64,000 nt of DNA from Megalopta genalis (Eukaryota > Arthropoda > Insecta > Hymenoptera > Halictidae). The position numbers were made by a program, and so were the translations under genes. The stretch covers positions 62,001-126,000 of the forward strand of contig NW_027476723.1 of the NCBI RefSeq assembly GCF_051020955.1, given 5' to 3'. The notes beneath the pieces were generated by a model. It ran no database searches. It was not told where the DNA came from and saw only the letters and a program-made list of their open reading frames with translations. Below, piece by piece: positions 1-13,036 of the stretch (positions are counted from its first letter, which is position 1; each line of letters starts with the position of its first letter).

Positions 1-3000
1 TATCACAAGTATCTGAATATAAACCATTTGTTTCGCATGAATATTAAGCTAAACCATGTGTTTCGCATGAATTTGAAGCTAAATGATGTGTTTCGCTTGG
101 ATTTGAAGGTAAAGCGCCTGTTTCGCATGCATTTGAAGCTAAATTATGTATATCACAAGTATTTTAAGCTAAACCATTTGATTCGCATGGATTTGATATT
201 AAGCCCTCTACATCGTACTGATTTGTAGCTAAATCATGTGTTTCGTTTGAATTTGAAACTAAGCCTTATACTTCGCATTGATTTGAAGCTAATTCGTTTG
301 TTTCGCATGCAGTTGAAGCTAAATCATATAAATCACAAGTATTTGAAGCTAAACCATTCGCTTCGCATGGATTTGAAGCAAAGCCTTCAACTTCGCCTTC
401 ATTTGAAGATAAATCATGTGTTTCGCTTGGATTTGCAGCTAACACGTATGTTTCGCATGCAGTTGAAGCTAAAACATGTACATCACAAGTATCTGAATCT
501 AAGCCATCTGTTTCGCAAGAATATAAAGCTATGAAGCTAATCCATGTGATTCGCATGAATTTGAAACTAAATCATGTGTTTCGCATGGATTTGAAGCTGT
601 ATCACTTATATCGCAATTATGTGAAGATAAATCATTTGTTTCTCATGCGTTTGAAGCTAAGCCTTCTACTTCGCATTGATTTGAAGCTAAGTCTTGTGTT
701 TCGCAAGGATTTGAAGCTAACTCGTTTGTTTCGCAATGCAGTTGGTGCTAAATCATGTATAAAACAAGTATTTGAAGCTAAACCATTTATTTCGCATGTA
801 TTTGAAGCTAAGACTTCTACTTTGCATGAAATTGAAGCTATGTCATGTGTTTCGCTTGGATTTGTAGCTAACTCGTTTGTTTCGCATGCATTTGAAGCTA
901 AATTATGTATATCACAAGTATTTTAAGCTAAACCATTTGATTCGCATGAACTTGAAGCTAAGCCTTCTACTTCGCATTGATTTGAAGCTAAATCATGTGT
1001 TTCACATGGATCTGAAGCTAACTCGTTTGTTTCGCATGCAGTTGAAGCAAAATCATATTTATCACAAGTATCTGAGTATAAACCATCTGTTTCGCATGAA
1101 TATTAAGCTAAACCATGTGATTCGCATGAATTTGAAGCTAAATGATGTGTTTCGCTTGGCTTTGAAGATAACTCTTTTGTTTCGCTTGCATTTGAAGATA
1201 AGTCATGTATAGCACAAGTATTTGAAGCTAAACCATTTGTTTCGCATGGATTTGAAGATAAGCCTACTACTTCGCATTCATTTGAAGTTAACTCGATTGT
1301 TTCGCCTGCATTTGAAGCTATATTACTTATATCGCAATTATCTGAAGATAAATCATTTGTTTCTCATGTATTTGAAGCTAAGCCTTCCACTTCCCATTGA
1401 TTTGAACCCAAATAATGTGTTTCGCTTGGATTTGAAGGTAAAGCGCTTGTTTCGCATGCATTTGAAGCTAAATTATGTATATCACAAGTATTTTAAGCTA
1501 AACCATTTGATTTGCATGGATTTGATGCTAAGCCTTCTAGTTCGCATTGAGTTGAAGCTAAATCAAGTGTTTCGTTTGGATTTGTAGAAAACTCGTTTGT
1601 TTCGCCTGCAGTTGAAGCTATATCACTTATGTTCGCAAGTATTTGAAGCTAAATCATTCGTTTCGCATGGAGTTGAATCTAAGCCTTCTACTTCGCATGA
1701 ATTTGAAGCTAAATCATGTGTTTCGCTTGGATTTGAAGCTAACTCGTTTGTTTCGCATGCAGTTGAAGCTAAATCATGTATATAACAAGTATTTGAAGAT
1801 AAACCATTTGTTTTGCATGGATTCGAAGATAAGCCTTGCACTTCGCATTGATTTGATGCTGAGTCATGTGTTTCGCCTGAATTTGAAGCAAACACGTTTG
1901 TTGCACATGCAGTTGAGGCTAAATCATGTATATCACATGTATTTGAAGCTAAACCATTTGTTTCGCATGGATTCGAAGATCAGCCTTCTACTTCGCATTG
2001 ATTTGAAGCTAAATCAAGTGTATCGCCTAGATTTGAAGCTAAGTCGTTTGTTTCGCATGGATTTGAAGCTAACTCGTTTGTTTCGCATGGATTTGAAGCT
2101 AACTCATTTGTTTCCCATGCTGTTGAAGCAAATTCATGTATATCACAAGTATTTGAAGCTAAACCATTTGATTCGCATGGATTTGATGCTAAGCCTTCTA
2201 CTTCGCATTGAGTTGAAGCTAAATCATTTGTTTCTCATGGATTTAAAGCTAACACCTTTGTTTCGCATGCAGTTGAATCAAAATCATGTATATCACAAGT
2301 ATTTGAAACTAAACCATTTGTTTCGCATGGATTCGAAGATCAGCCTTCCACTTCGCATTGATTTGAAGCTAAATCAAGTGTTACTCTTGGATTTGAAGTT
2401 AACTCGTTAGTTTCGCATGCAGTTGAAGCTAAATCATGTATATCACAAGTATTTGAAGCTAAACCATTTGATTCACATGGATTTGGAGCTAAGTCTTCTA
2501 CTTCGCAATTGATTTCGAGCTAAATCATGTGTTTCGCATGGATTTAAAGCTAACACCTTTGTTTCGCATGCAGTTGAAGCTAAATCATATATATCACAAG
2601 TATTTGAAGATAAACCATTTGTTTCGTATGGATTCGAAAATCAGCCTTCTATTTCGCATTGATTTGAAGCTAAATCATGTGTTTCTTATGGATTTGAAGC
2701 TAACTCGTATCTTTCGCATGGATTTAAAGCTATCTCGTTTGTTTCGCATGCAGTTGAATCTAAATCATATATATCACAAGTATTTGAAGATAATCCATTT
2801 GATTTGCATGGATTCGAAAATCAGCCTTCTATTTCGCATTGATTTGAATCTAAATCATGAGTTTCGCATGGATTTGAAGCTAACTCGTTTGTTTCGCATG
2901 CAGTTGAATCTAAATCATTTATATCACAAGTATTTGAAGCTAAACCATTTATTTCGCATGGATTTGAAGATAAGCCTTCTACTTCGCACTCATTTGAAGC

Positions 3001-5220
3001 TAACTCGATTGTTTCACCTGCATTTGAAGCTATATCACTTACATCGCAATAATCTGAAGTTAAATCACTTGTTTCTCATGTATTTGAAGCTAAGCCTTCT
3101 ACTTCGCTTTGATTTGTAGATAAACCACGTGATTCGCGTGGACTTGAAGCTAACTCGTTTGTATCGCGTGCATTTGAAGCTATATCTCTTACATCGCAAT
3201 TATCTGAAGTTAAATGATTTGTTTCTCAGGTATTTGTTGCTAAGCCTTCTACTTCGCATTGATTTGAAGCTAAGTCATGTGTTTCGCATGGATTTGAAGC
3301 TAACTCGTTTGTTTCACAATGTAGTTGATGCTAAATCATGTATGAAACAAGTATTTGAAGCTAAACCATTTATTTCGCATGTATTTGAAGCTAAGACTTC
3401 TACTTTGCATGAAATTGAAGCTATGGCATGTGTTTCGCTTGGATTTGAAGCTAAATCGTGAGTTTCGCATGGATTTGAAGCTAATTCATGTATATCACAA
3501 GAATTTGAAGCTGAACCATATGTTTTGCGTGAATATTAAGCTAAACCTTGTGTTTCGAACGTATTTGAAGCTGAATTATGTGTTTCACTTGGATTTGAGG
3601 CTAACACGATTGTTTCGCATGCACTTGAAGCTAAAACATGTACATCACAAGTATCTGGATCTAACCAATCTGTTTCGCAAGAATATGAAGCTATGAAGCT
3701 AATCCATGTGATTCGCATGAATTTGAAGCTAAATCATGTGTTTCGCATGGATTTGAAGCTGTATCACTTATATCGCAATTATCTGAAGATAAATCATTTG
3801 TTTCTCATGTGTTTGAAGCTAAGCCTTCTACTTCGCATTGATTCGAAGCTAAATCATGTGAATCGCATGGATTTGAAGCTAACTCGTTTGTTTCGCATGC
3901 AGTTGAAGCTAAGTGATGTATATCACAAGTATTTGAAGCTAAACCATTTGTTTCGCATGGATTTGAAGCTAAGCCTTCTACTTCGCATTGATTTGAAGTT
4001 AAATCATGTGTTTCTGTTTGATTTGAAGCTAACTCGGTTGTTTCGCATGCAGTTGAAGCTTAATCATGTATATCACATGTACCTGAATACAAACCATCTG
4101 TTTCGCATGAATAGTAAGCTAAACCATGTGTTTCGCATGAATTTGAAGCTAAATGATTTGTTTCGCTTGGTTTTGAAGCTAACTCGTTTGTTTCGCATGC
4201 AGTTGAAGCTGAATCATGTGTATCACAATTATTTGAAGCTAAACCATTTCTTTCGCATGAATTTGAAGCTAAGCCTTCTACTTCGCATTGATTTGAAGCT
4301 AACTCGATTGTTTCGCCTGCATTTGAAGCTGAATCATGTATATCACAAGTATTTGAAGCTAAATCATTTGTTTCGCATGAATTTGAAGCTAAGCCTTCTA
4401 CTTGGCATTGATTTGAATCTAAATCATGTGTTTCGCTTGGTTTTGAAGCTAACTCATCTGTAACGCATGCAGTTGAAGGTGAATCATGTATATCACAAGT
4501 ATTTGAATCTAAACCGTTTGATTCGCATGGATTTGAAGATAAGCCTTCTACTTCGCATTGATTTGCAGCTAAATCATGTGTTTCGCTTGGTTTTGAAGCT
4601 AACTCTTTTGTTTCGCCTGCATTTGAAGATAAATCATGTACATCACAAGTATTTGAAGCTAAACCGTTTGATTCGCATGGATTTGAAGCTAAGCCTTCTA
4701 CTTCGCATTGATTTGCAGCTAAGTCATGTGTTTCGCTTGGTGTTGAAGCTAACTCGTTTGTTTCGCATGCAGTCGAAGCTGAATCATGTATATCACAAGT
4801 ATTTGAAGCTAAACCATTTGTTTCGCATGGTTTCGAAAATCAGCCTTCTATTTCGCATTGATTTGAAGCTAAATCATGAGTTTCGCATGGATTTGAAGCT
4901 AACTCGTTTGTTTCGCATGGATTTGGAGCTAACTCATTTGTTTCGCATGCAGTTGAATCAAAATCATGTATATCACAAGTATTTGAAGCTAATCCATTTG
5001 ATTCGCATGGATTTGAAGCTGAGCCTTCTACTTCGCATTGATTTGAAGCTACATCAAGTGTTTCGTTTGGATTTGAAGAAAACTCGTTCCTATCGCATGG
5101 ATTTAAAGCTAACTCGTTTGTTTCGCATGCAGTTGAAGCTAAATCTAGTATATCACAAGTATTAGAAGCTAAACCATTTGTTTCGCATGGAATCGAAAAT
5201 CAACCTTCTATTTCGCATTG
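1..5220. repeat. Zone I, left block: irregular pentamers
   Basis: Monomers of all five types, but with many order changes and no clean large HOR. About 480-720 matches about 3640-3880 at an offset near 3162, both around the 8-bp duplication TATGAAGC. About 1500-1940 matches 5321-5760 (offset 3821). Length-changing monomers are visible: a 31-mer near 750 (CGCAATGCAG), a 31-mer near 1630 (TTATGTTCGC) and a 31-mer near 2510 (CAATTGATTTCGAGC). Each shifts all reading frames. The GGATTCGAAAATCAGCC variant appears from about 2630. I see no gene here. Confidence 0.88.
3684..3700 (+). repeat. 8-bp internal duplication making a 38-bp monomer
   Basis: TATGAAGCTATGAAGCT is an 8-bp tandem duplication at the start of a monomer. 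It turns a 30-mer into a 38-mer and shifts every frame. The same mark occurs at 28106, 30664, 32200, 34217, 36234, 38251, 39129, 42503 and 43381, with a one-base variant at 522. It is always preceded by a monomer ending CGCAAGA(A/C). It therefore predates the HOR amplifications and is a useful lineage tag. In the + strand it creates an ATG followed by the LKLNH frame, which explains why many ORFs appear to start there. Confidence 0.9.
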
Positions 5221-6144
5221 ATTTGAAGCTAACTCGTTTGTTTCGCATGGATTTGAAGCTAAATCATTTGTTTCGCATGCAGTTGAAGCATATTCATGTA
5301 TATCACAAGTATTTGAAGGTAAACCATTTGATTCGCATGGATTTGATGCTAAGCCTTCTAGTTCGCATTGAGTTGAAGCTAAATCAAGTGTTTCGTTTGG
5401 ATTTGTAGAAAACTCGTTTGTTTCGCCTGCAGTTGAAGCTATATCACTTATGTTCGCAAGTATTTGAAGCTAAATCATTCGTTTCGCATGGAGTTGAAGC
5501 TAAGCCTTCTACTTCGCATTGATTTGAAGCTAAATCATGTGTTTCGCTTGGATTTGAAGCTAACTCGTTTGTTTCGCATGCAGTTGAAGCTAAATCATGT
5601 ATATAACAAGTATTTGAAGCTAAACCATTTGTTTTGCATGGATTCGAAGATAAGCCTTGCACTTCGCATTGATTTGATGCTGAGTCATGTGTTTCGCCTG
5701 AATTTGAAGCAAACACGTTTGTTTCACATGCAGTTGAGGCTAAATCATGCATATCACAAGTATATAAAGCTGAACCATTTGTTTCGCATGAATATTAATG
5801 TAATCCATGTGTTTCGCATGAATTTGAAGCTAAATCATGTGTTTCGCATGGATTTGAAGCTACTCGTTTGTCTCGCACGCTGTTGCAGCTAAATCATGTA
5901 TATCACATGTATTTGAAGCTAAACCATTTGTTTCGCATGGATTCGAAGATCAGCCTTCTACTTCGCATTGATTTGAAGCTAAATCAAGTGTATCGCATAG
6001 ATTTGAAGCTAACTCGTTTGTTTCGCATTGATTTGAAGCTAACTCGTTTGTTTCGCATGGATTTGAAGCTAACTCATTTGTTTCCCATGCAGTTGAAGCA
6101 AATTCATGTATATCACAAGTATTTGAAGCTAAACCATTTGATTC
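5221..6144. repeat. Dispersed block copy, matches 14590-15513
   Basis: This block matches 14590-15513 at a constant offset of 9369 bp in the stretches I compared, including a shared 29-bp monomer near 5863 and 15232 (GAAGCTACTCG, one A missing). After 6144 the far copy jumps to sequence matching 6445 onward, a difference of exactly 300 bp, or two pentamers. The two blocks are separated by other HORs, so a long piece was copied or moved within the array and later lost or gained two pentamers. The remainder to 6252 is ordinary monomers. Confidence 0.85.
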
Positions 6145-6252
6145 GCATGGATTTGATGCTAAGCCTTCTACTTCGCAATCAGTTGAAGCTAAATCATGTG
6201 TTTCTCATGGATTTAAAGCTAACACCTTTGTTTCGCATGCAGTTGAATCAAA

Positions 6253-7724
6253 ATCATGTATATCACAAGTATTTGAAACTAAACCATTTGTTTCGCATGG
6301 ATTCGAAGATCAGCCTTCCACTTCGCATTGATTTGAAGCTAAATCAAGTGTTACTCTTGGATTTGAAGTTAACTCGTTTGTTTCGCATGCAGTTGAAGCT
6401 AAATCATGTATATCACAAGTATTTGAAGCTAAACCATTTGATTCTCATGGATTTGGAGCTAAGTCTTCTACTTCGCAATTGATTTCGAGCTAAATCATGT
6501 GTTTCGCATGGATTTAAAGCTAACACCTTTGTTTCGCATGCAGTTGAATCTAAATCATTTATGTCACAAGTATTTGAAGCTAAACCATTTATTTCGCATG
6601 GATTTGAAGATAAGCCTTCTACTTCGCACTCATTTGAAGCTAACTCGATTGTTTCACCTTGCATTTGAAGCTATATCACTTACATCGCAATAATCTGAAG
6701 TTAAATCACTTGTTTCTCATGTATTTGAAGCTAAGCCTTCTACTTCGCTTTAATTTGAAGATAAACCACGTGATTCGCGTGGACTTGAAGCTAACTCGTT
6801 TGTATCGCGTGCATTTGAAGCTATATCACTTACATCGCAATTATCTGAAGTTGAATGATTTGTTTCTAAGGTATTTGTTGCTAAGCCTTCTACTTCGCAT
6901 TGATTTGAAGCTAAGTCATGTGTTTCGCATGGAGTTGAAGCTAACTCTTTTGTTTCACATGTAGGTGAGACTAAATCATGCATATCACAAGTATATAAAG
7001 CTGAACCATTTGTTTCGCATGAATATTAATGTAATCCATGTGTTTCGCATGAATCTGAAGCTAAATCATGTGTTTCGCATGGATTTGAAGCTACTCGTTT
7101 GTTTCGCACGCTGTTGCAGCTAAATCATGTATGTCACATGTATTTGAAGCTAAACTATTTGTTTCGCATGGATTCGAAGATCAGCCTTCTACTTCGCATT
7201 GATTTGAAGCTAAATCAAGTGTTACTCTTGGATTTGAAGTTAACTCGTTAGTTTCGCATGCAGTTGAAGCTAAATCATGTATATCACAAGTATTTGAAGA
7301 TAATCCATTTGATTTGCATGGATTCGAAAATCAGCCTTCTATTTCGCATTGATTTGAATCTAAATCATGAGTTTCGCATGGATTTGAAGCTAACTCATTT
7401 GTTTCGCATGCAGTTGAATCAAAATCATGTATATGACAAGTATTTGAAGCTAAACCATTTGATTCGCATGGATTTGAAGCTGAGCCTTCTACTTCGCATT
7501 GATTTGAAGCTACATCAAGTGTTTCGTTTGGATTTGAAGAAAACTCGTTTGTTTCGCATGCAGTTGAAGCTATATCACTTATGCTCGCAAGTATTTGAAT
7601 CTAAATCATTCGTTTCGCATGTAGTTGGAGCTAAGCCTTCCACTTCGCAATGATTTGAAGCCAAATCATGTGTCTCGCTTGGATTTGAAACTAACTTGTT
7701 TGTTTCGCATGCAGTTGAAGCTAA
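6253..7724. repeat. 1471-bp HOR, copy 1 (1472 bp here)
   Basis: First of two adjacent copies. Homologous positions are 1472 bp apart up to about 6660 and 1471 bp apart after it, because this copy has one extra T (CACCTTGCATTT; copy 2 has CACCTGCATTT). The native period is 49 x 30 + 1. The extra base per period comes from length-variant monomers carried in the unit, including the 29-mer near 7093 and a 31-mer near 7580 (TTATGCTCGCAAG). Confidence 0.9.
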
Positions 7725-9195
7725 ATCATGTATATCACAAGTATTTGAAACTAAACCATTTGTTTCGCATGGATTCGAAGATCAGCCTTCCACTTCGCAT
7801 TGATTTGAAGCTAAATCAAGTGTTACTCTTGGATTTGAAGTTAACTCGTTTGTTTCGCATGCAGTTGAAGCTAAATCATGTATATCACAAGTATTTGAAG
7901 CTAAACCATTTGATTCTCATGGATTTGGAGCTAAGTCTTCTACTTCGCAATTGATTTCGAGCTAAATCATGTGTTTCGCATGGATTTAAAGCTAACACCT
8001 TTGTTTCGCATGCAGTTGAATCTAAATCATTTATGTCACAAGTATTTGAAGCTAAACCATTTATTTCGCATGGATTTGAAGATAAGCCTTCTACTTCGCA
8101 CTCATTTGAAGCTAACTCGATTGTTTCACCTGCATTTGAAGCTATATCACTTACATCGCAATAATCTGAAGTTAAATCACTTGTTTCTCATGTATTTGAA
8201 GCTAAGCCTTCTACTTCGCTTTAATTTGAAGATAAACCACGTGATTCGCGTGGACTTGAAGCTAACTCGTTTGTATCGCGTGCATTTGAAGCTATATCAC
8301 TTACATCGCAATTATCTGAAGTTGAATGATTTGTTTCTAAGGTATTTGTTGCTAAGCCTTCTACTTCGCATTGATTTGAAGCTAAGTCATGTGTTTCGCA
8401 TGGAGTTGAAGCTAACTCTTTTGTTTCACATGTAGGTGAGACTAAATCATGCATATCACAAGTATATAAAGCTGAACCATTTGTTTCGCATGAATATTAA
8501 TGTAATCCATGTGTTTCGCATGAATCTGAAGCTAAATCATGTGTTTCGCATGGATTTGAAGCTACTCGTTTGTTTCGCACGCTGTTGCAGCTAAATCATG
8601 TATGTCACATGTATTTGAAGCTAAACTATTTGTTTCGCATGGATTCGAAGATCAGCCTTCTACTTCGCATTGATTTGAAGCTAAATCAAGTGTTACTCTT
8701 GGATTTGAAGTTAACTCGTTAGTTTCGCATGCAGTTGAAGCTAAATCATGTATATCACAAGTATTTGAAGATAATCCATTTGATTTGCATGGATTCGAAA
8801 ATCAGCCTTCTATTTCGCATTGATTTGAATCTAAATCATGAGTTTCGCATGGATTTGAAGCTAACTCATTTGTTTCGCATGCAGTTGAATCAAAATCATG
8901 TATATGACAAGTATTTGAAGCTAAACCATTTGATTCGCATGGATTTGAAGCTGAGCCTTCTACTTCGCATTGATTTGAAGCTACATCAAGTGTTTCGTTT
9001 GGATTTGAAGAAAACTCGTTTGTTTCGCATGCAGTTGAAGCTATATCACTTATGCTCGCAAGTATTTGAATCTAAATCATTCGTTTCGCATGTAGTTGGA
9101 GCTAAGCCTTCCACTTCGCAATGATTTGAAGCCAAATCATGTGTCTCGCTTGGATTTGAAACTAACTTGTTTGTTTCGCATGCAGTTGAAGCTAA
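7725..9195. repeat. 1471-bp HOR, copy 2
   Basis: Near-identical to 6253-7724 in the stretches compared, including the 29-bp monomer near 8564 and the 31-bp monomer near 9050. Its right end overlaps the start of a nested 451-bp duplication, so two amplification events are stacked here. Confidence 0.9.
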
Positions 9196-9735
9196 ATCAT
9201 GTATATCACAAGTATTTGAAGATAATCCATTTGATTTGCATGGATTCGAAAATCAGCCTTCTATTTCGCATTGATTTGAATCTAAATCATGAGTTTCGCA
9301 TGGATTTGAAGCTAACTCATTTGTTTCGCATGCAGTTGAATCAAAATCATGTATATGACAAGTATTTGAAGCTAAACCATTTGATTCGCATGGATTTGAA
9401 GCTGAGCCTTCTACTTCGCATTGATTTGAAGCTACATCAAGTGTTTCGTTTGGATTTGAAGAAAACTCGTTTGTTTCGCATGCAGTTGAAGCTATATCAC
9501 TTATGCTCGCAAGTATTTGAATCTAAATCATTCGTTTCGCATGTAGTTGGAGCTAAGCCTTCCACTTCGCAATGATTTGAAGCCAAATCATGTGTCTCGC
9601 TTGGATTTGAAACTAACTTGTTTGTTTCGCATGCAGTTGAAGCTAAATCATGTATATCACAAGTATTTGTAGATAATCCATTTGATTTGCATGGATTCGA
9701 AAATCAGCCTTCTATTTCGCATTGATTTGAAGCTA
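8722..9735. repeat. 451-bp HOR, 2.25 copies
   Basis: Copies lie at 8722-9172 and 9173-9623, with a partial third running to about 9735 that has a T for A change at TTTGTAGAT. The period is 15 x 30 + 1 (three pentamers plus one base). The extra base sits in the 31-mer TTATGCTCGCAAGTA. Because 451 is 1 modulo 3, the same peptide shadow appears in a different frame in each copy. Confidence 0.9.
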
Positions 9736-10694
9736 AATCATGTGTTTCTCATGGATTTGATGCTAACTCGTTTCTATCGCATGGATTTAAAGCTAACTCG
9801 TTTGTTTCGCATGCTGTTGAAGCTAAATCTAATATATCACAAGTATTAGAAGCTAAACCATTTGTTTCGCATGGAATCGAAAATCAACCTTCTATTTCGC
9901 AATGAATTGAAGCTAAATCATGTGTTTCTCATGGATTTGAAGATAACTCGTTTTTATCGCATGGATTTAAAGCTAACTCGTTTGTTTCGCATGCTATTCA
10001 AGCTAAATCTAGTATATCACAAGTATTTGAAGCTAAACCATTTGCTTCTCGTGGATCCGAAAATCAGCCTTCTATTTCGCATTGATTTGAAGCTAAATCA
10101 TGTGTTTCTCATGGATTTGATGCTAACTCGTTTCTATCGCATGGATTTAAAGCTAACTCGTTTGTTTCGCATCCTGTTGTTAGCTAAATCTAGTATATCA
10201 CAAGTATTTGAAGCTAAACCATTTGTTTCGCATGGATTCGAAAATCAACCTTCTATTTCGCATTGATTTGAAGCTAAATCATTCGTTTCGCATGGAGTTC
10301 AAGCTAAGACTTCTACTTCGCATTGATTTGGAGCTAAATCATGCGTTTCGCATGGATTTAAAGCTAACGCATTTCTTTCGCATGCAGTTGTAGCTAAATC
10401 TAGTATATCACAAGTATTTGAAGCTAACCTATTTGTTTCGCATGGATTCGAAAATCAGCCTTCTATTTCGCATTGATTTGAATCTAAATCACGAGTTTCG
10501 CATGGATTCGAAAATCAGCCTTCTATTTCGCATTGATTTGAATCTAAATCATGAGTTTCGCATGGATTCGAAAATCAGCCTTCTATTTCGCATTGATTTG
10601 AATCTAAATCATGAGTTTCGCATGGATTTGAAGCTAACTCGTTTGGTTCGCATGGATTTGAAGCAAACTCGTTCGTTTCGCATGTAGTTGAATC
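9624..10694. repeat. Block shared with 16620-17690 and 18991-20061
   Basis: This block matches 16620-17690 (offset 6996, then 6995 after a one-base difference near 10174, CTGTTGTTAGC against CTGTTGAAGC). It also matches the 2371-bp copy downstream of that. It contains many GGATTCGAAAATCAGCC monomers and the 60-bp dimer expansion at 10441-10620. Three copies of the block exist in zone I. Confidence 0.85.
10441..10620 (+). repeat. 60-bp dimer, three tandem copies
   Basis: Units at 10441-10500, 10501-10560 and 10561-10620 each pair a GGATTCGAAAATCAG monomer with a TTGAATCTAAATCA(T/C)GAG monomer. The first copy carries CACGAG and the other two CATGAG. The expansion is by two monomers, not five, so it breaks the pentamer order. 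It recurs as three copies at 17436-17615 and 19807-19986 and as two copies at 26331-26450. Confidence 0.93.
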
Positions 10695-11865
10695 TATATC
10701 ACTTATGGTCCCAAGTGTTTGAAGCTAAATCATTCGTTTCGCAAGGAGTTCAAGCTAAGACTTCTACTTCGCATTGATTTGGAGCTAAATCATGTGTTTG
10801 GCATGGATTTGAAGCTATCACGTTTCTTTCGCATGCAGTTGAAGCTAAATCATGTATATCACTAGTATTTGAAGCTAAACCATTTGTTTCGCATGGATTC
10901 GAAAATCAGCCTTCTATATCGCATTGATTTGAAGCTAAATCATGTGTTTCTCATGGATTTAAAGCTATCTCGTTTCTACCGCATGGATTTAAAGCTAACT
11001 CGTTTGTTTCGCATGCTGTTGAAGCTAAATCTAGTATATCACAAGTATTTGAAGCTAAACCATTTGTTTCGCATGGATTCGAAAATCAGCCTTCTATTTC
11101 CCATTGATTTGAATCTAAATCATGAGTTTCGCATGGATTTGAAGCTAACTCGTTTGTTTCGCATGCAGTTGAAGCAAAATCATGTATATCACAAGTATTT
11201 GAAGCTAAATCATTCGTTTCGCATGGATTTGAAGCTAACTCGTTTGTTTCAGATACAGTTGAAGCTAAATCATGTATATCAAAGGAATTTGAAGCTGAAT
11301 CATTTGTTTCGCATGGATTCGAAAATCAGCCTTCTATTTCGCATTGATTTCAAGCTAAATCATGAGTTTCGCATGGACTTGAAGCTAACTCGTTTGTTTC
11401 GCATGGATTTGAAGCAAAATCATGTATATCACAAGTATTTGAAGCTAAACAATTTGATTCGCATGGATTCGAAGATCAGACTTCTACTTCGAATTGATTT
11501 GATGCTAAATCATGTGTTTCGCTTGTATTTGAAGCTAACTCGATTGTTTCGCATGCAGTTGAATCTGAATCATGTATATCAAAAGTATTTGAAGATAAAC
11601 CTTTTGTTTCGCATAAATTTTAAGCTAAACCATGTGTTATGCATGAATTTGAAGCTAAATCATGTGTTTCGCTTGGATTTGAAGCCAACTCGTTTGTTTC
11701 GCCTGCAGTTGCTCCTAAATCTAGTATATCACAAGTATTTGAAGCTAAACCATTTGTTTCGCATGGATTCGAAAATCAGCCTTCTATCTCGCATTGATTT
11801 GAATCTAAATCATGAGTTTCGCATGGATTTGAAGCAAATTCGTTCGTTTCGCATGCAGTTGAAGC
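10695..11865. repeat. 1171-bp HOR, copy 1 of 3
   Basis: The period of 1171 bp (39 x 30 + 1) is set by homologous landmarks 10698, 11869 and 13040 (CACTTATGGTCCCAAGTG) and by ORF shadows starting at 10869, 12040 and 13211. The unit includes a monomer with TTTCAGATACAG near 11250, a useful diagnostic variant. This copy has CCCATTG near 11100 where copies 2 and 3 have CGCATTG, and TTGCTCC near 11710 where they have TTGCTGC. Confidence 0.93.
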
Positions 11866-11948
11866 TATATCACTTATGGTCCCAAGTGTTTGAAGCTAAA
11901 TCATTCGTTTCGCAAGGAGTTCAAGCTAAGACTTCTACTTCGCATTGA
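10869..11948 (+). other. 359-codon ORF, repeat shadow, two in tandem
   Basis: Same LKLNHLFRMD-type decapeptide frame. It is repeated at 12040-13119, and copy 3 has a stop that splits it into 13211-13780 and 13781-14380. The ORFs are 1171 bp apart and so lie in successive frames. A single translated protein cannot include them all. Each ends in a different reading of the monomers (FEAKSFVSQGVQAKTSTSH) after the frame slips at the 31-mer CACTTATGGTCCCAAGTG. Confidence 0.3.
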
Positions 11949-13036
11949 TTTGGAGCTAAATCATGTGTTTGGCATGGATTTGAAGCTATCACGTTTCTTT
12001 CGCATGCAGTTGAAGCTAAATCATGTATATCACTAGTATTTGAAGCTAAACCATTTGTTTCGCATGGATTCGAAAATCAGCCTTCTATATCGCATTGATT
12101 TGAAGCTAAATCATGTGTTTCTCATGGATTTAAAGCTATCTCGTTTCTACCGCATGGATTTAAAGCTAACTCGTTTGTTTCGCATGCTGTTGAAGCTAAA
12201 TCTAGTATATCACAAGTATTTGAAGCTAAACCATTTGTTTCGCATGGATTCGAAAATCAGCCTTCTATTTCGCATTGATTTGAATCTAAATCATGAGTTT
12301 CGCATGGATTTGAAGCTAACTCGTTTGTTTCGCATGCAGTTGAAGCAAAATCATGTATATCACAAGTATTTGAAGCTAAATCATTCGTTTCGCATGGATT
12401 TGAAGCTAACTCGTTTGTTTCAGATACAGTTGAAGCTAAATCATGTATATCAAAGGAATTTGAAGCTGAATCATTTGTTTCGCATGGATTCGAAAATCAG
12501 CCTTCTATTTCGCATTGATTTCAAGCTAAATCATGAGTTTCGCATGGACTTGAAGCTAACTCGTTTGTTTCGCATGGATTTGAAGCAAAATCATGTATAT
12601 CACAAGTATTTGAAGCTAAACAATTTGATTCGCATGGATTCGAAGATCAGACTTCTACTTCGAATTGATTTGATGCTAAATCATGTGTTTCGCTTGTATT
12701 TGAAACTAACTCGATTGTTTCGCATGCAGTTGAATCTGAATCATGTATATCAAAAGTATTTGAAGATAAACCTTTTGTTTCGCATAAATTTTAAGCTAAA
12801 CCATGTGTTATGCATGAATTTGAAGCTAAATCATGTGTTTCGCTTGGATTTGAAGCCAACTCGTTTGTTTCGCCTGCAGTTGCTGCTAAATCTAGTATAT
12901 CACAAGTATTTGAAGCTAAACCATTTGTTTCGCATGGATTCGAAAATCAGCCTTCTATCTCGCATTGATTTGAATCTAAATCATGAGTTTCGCATGGATT
13001 TGAAGCAAATTCGTTCGTTTCGCATGCAGTTGAAGC
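11866..13036. repeat. 1171-bp HOR, copy 2 of 3
   Basis: Very close to the copies on either side. A private difference is GAAACTAAC near 12702, where its neighbours have GAAGCTAAC. The few private substitutions point to recent tandem duplication. Confidence 0.93.
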
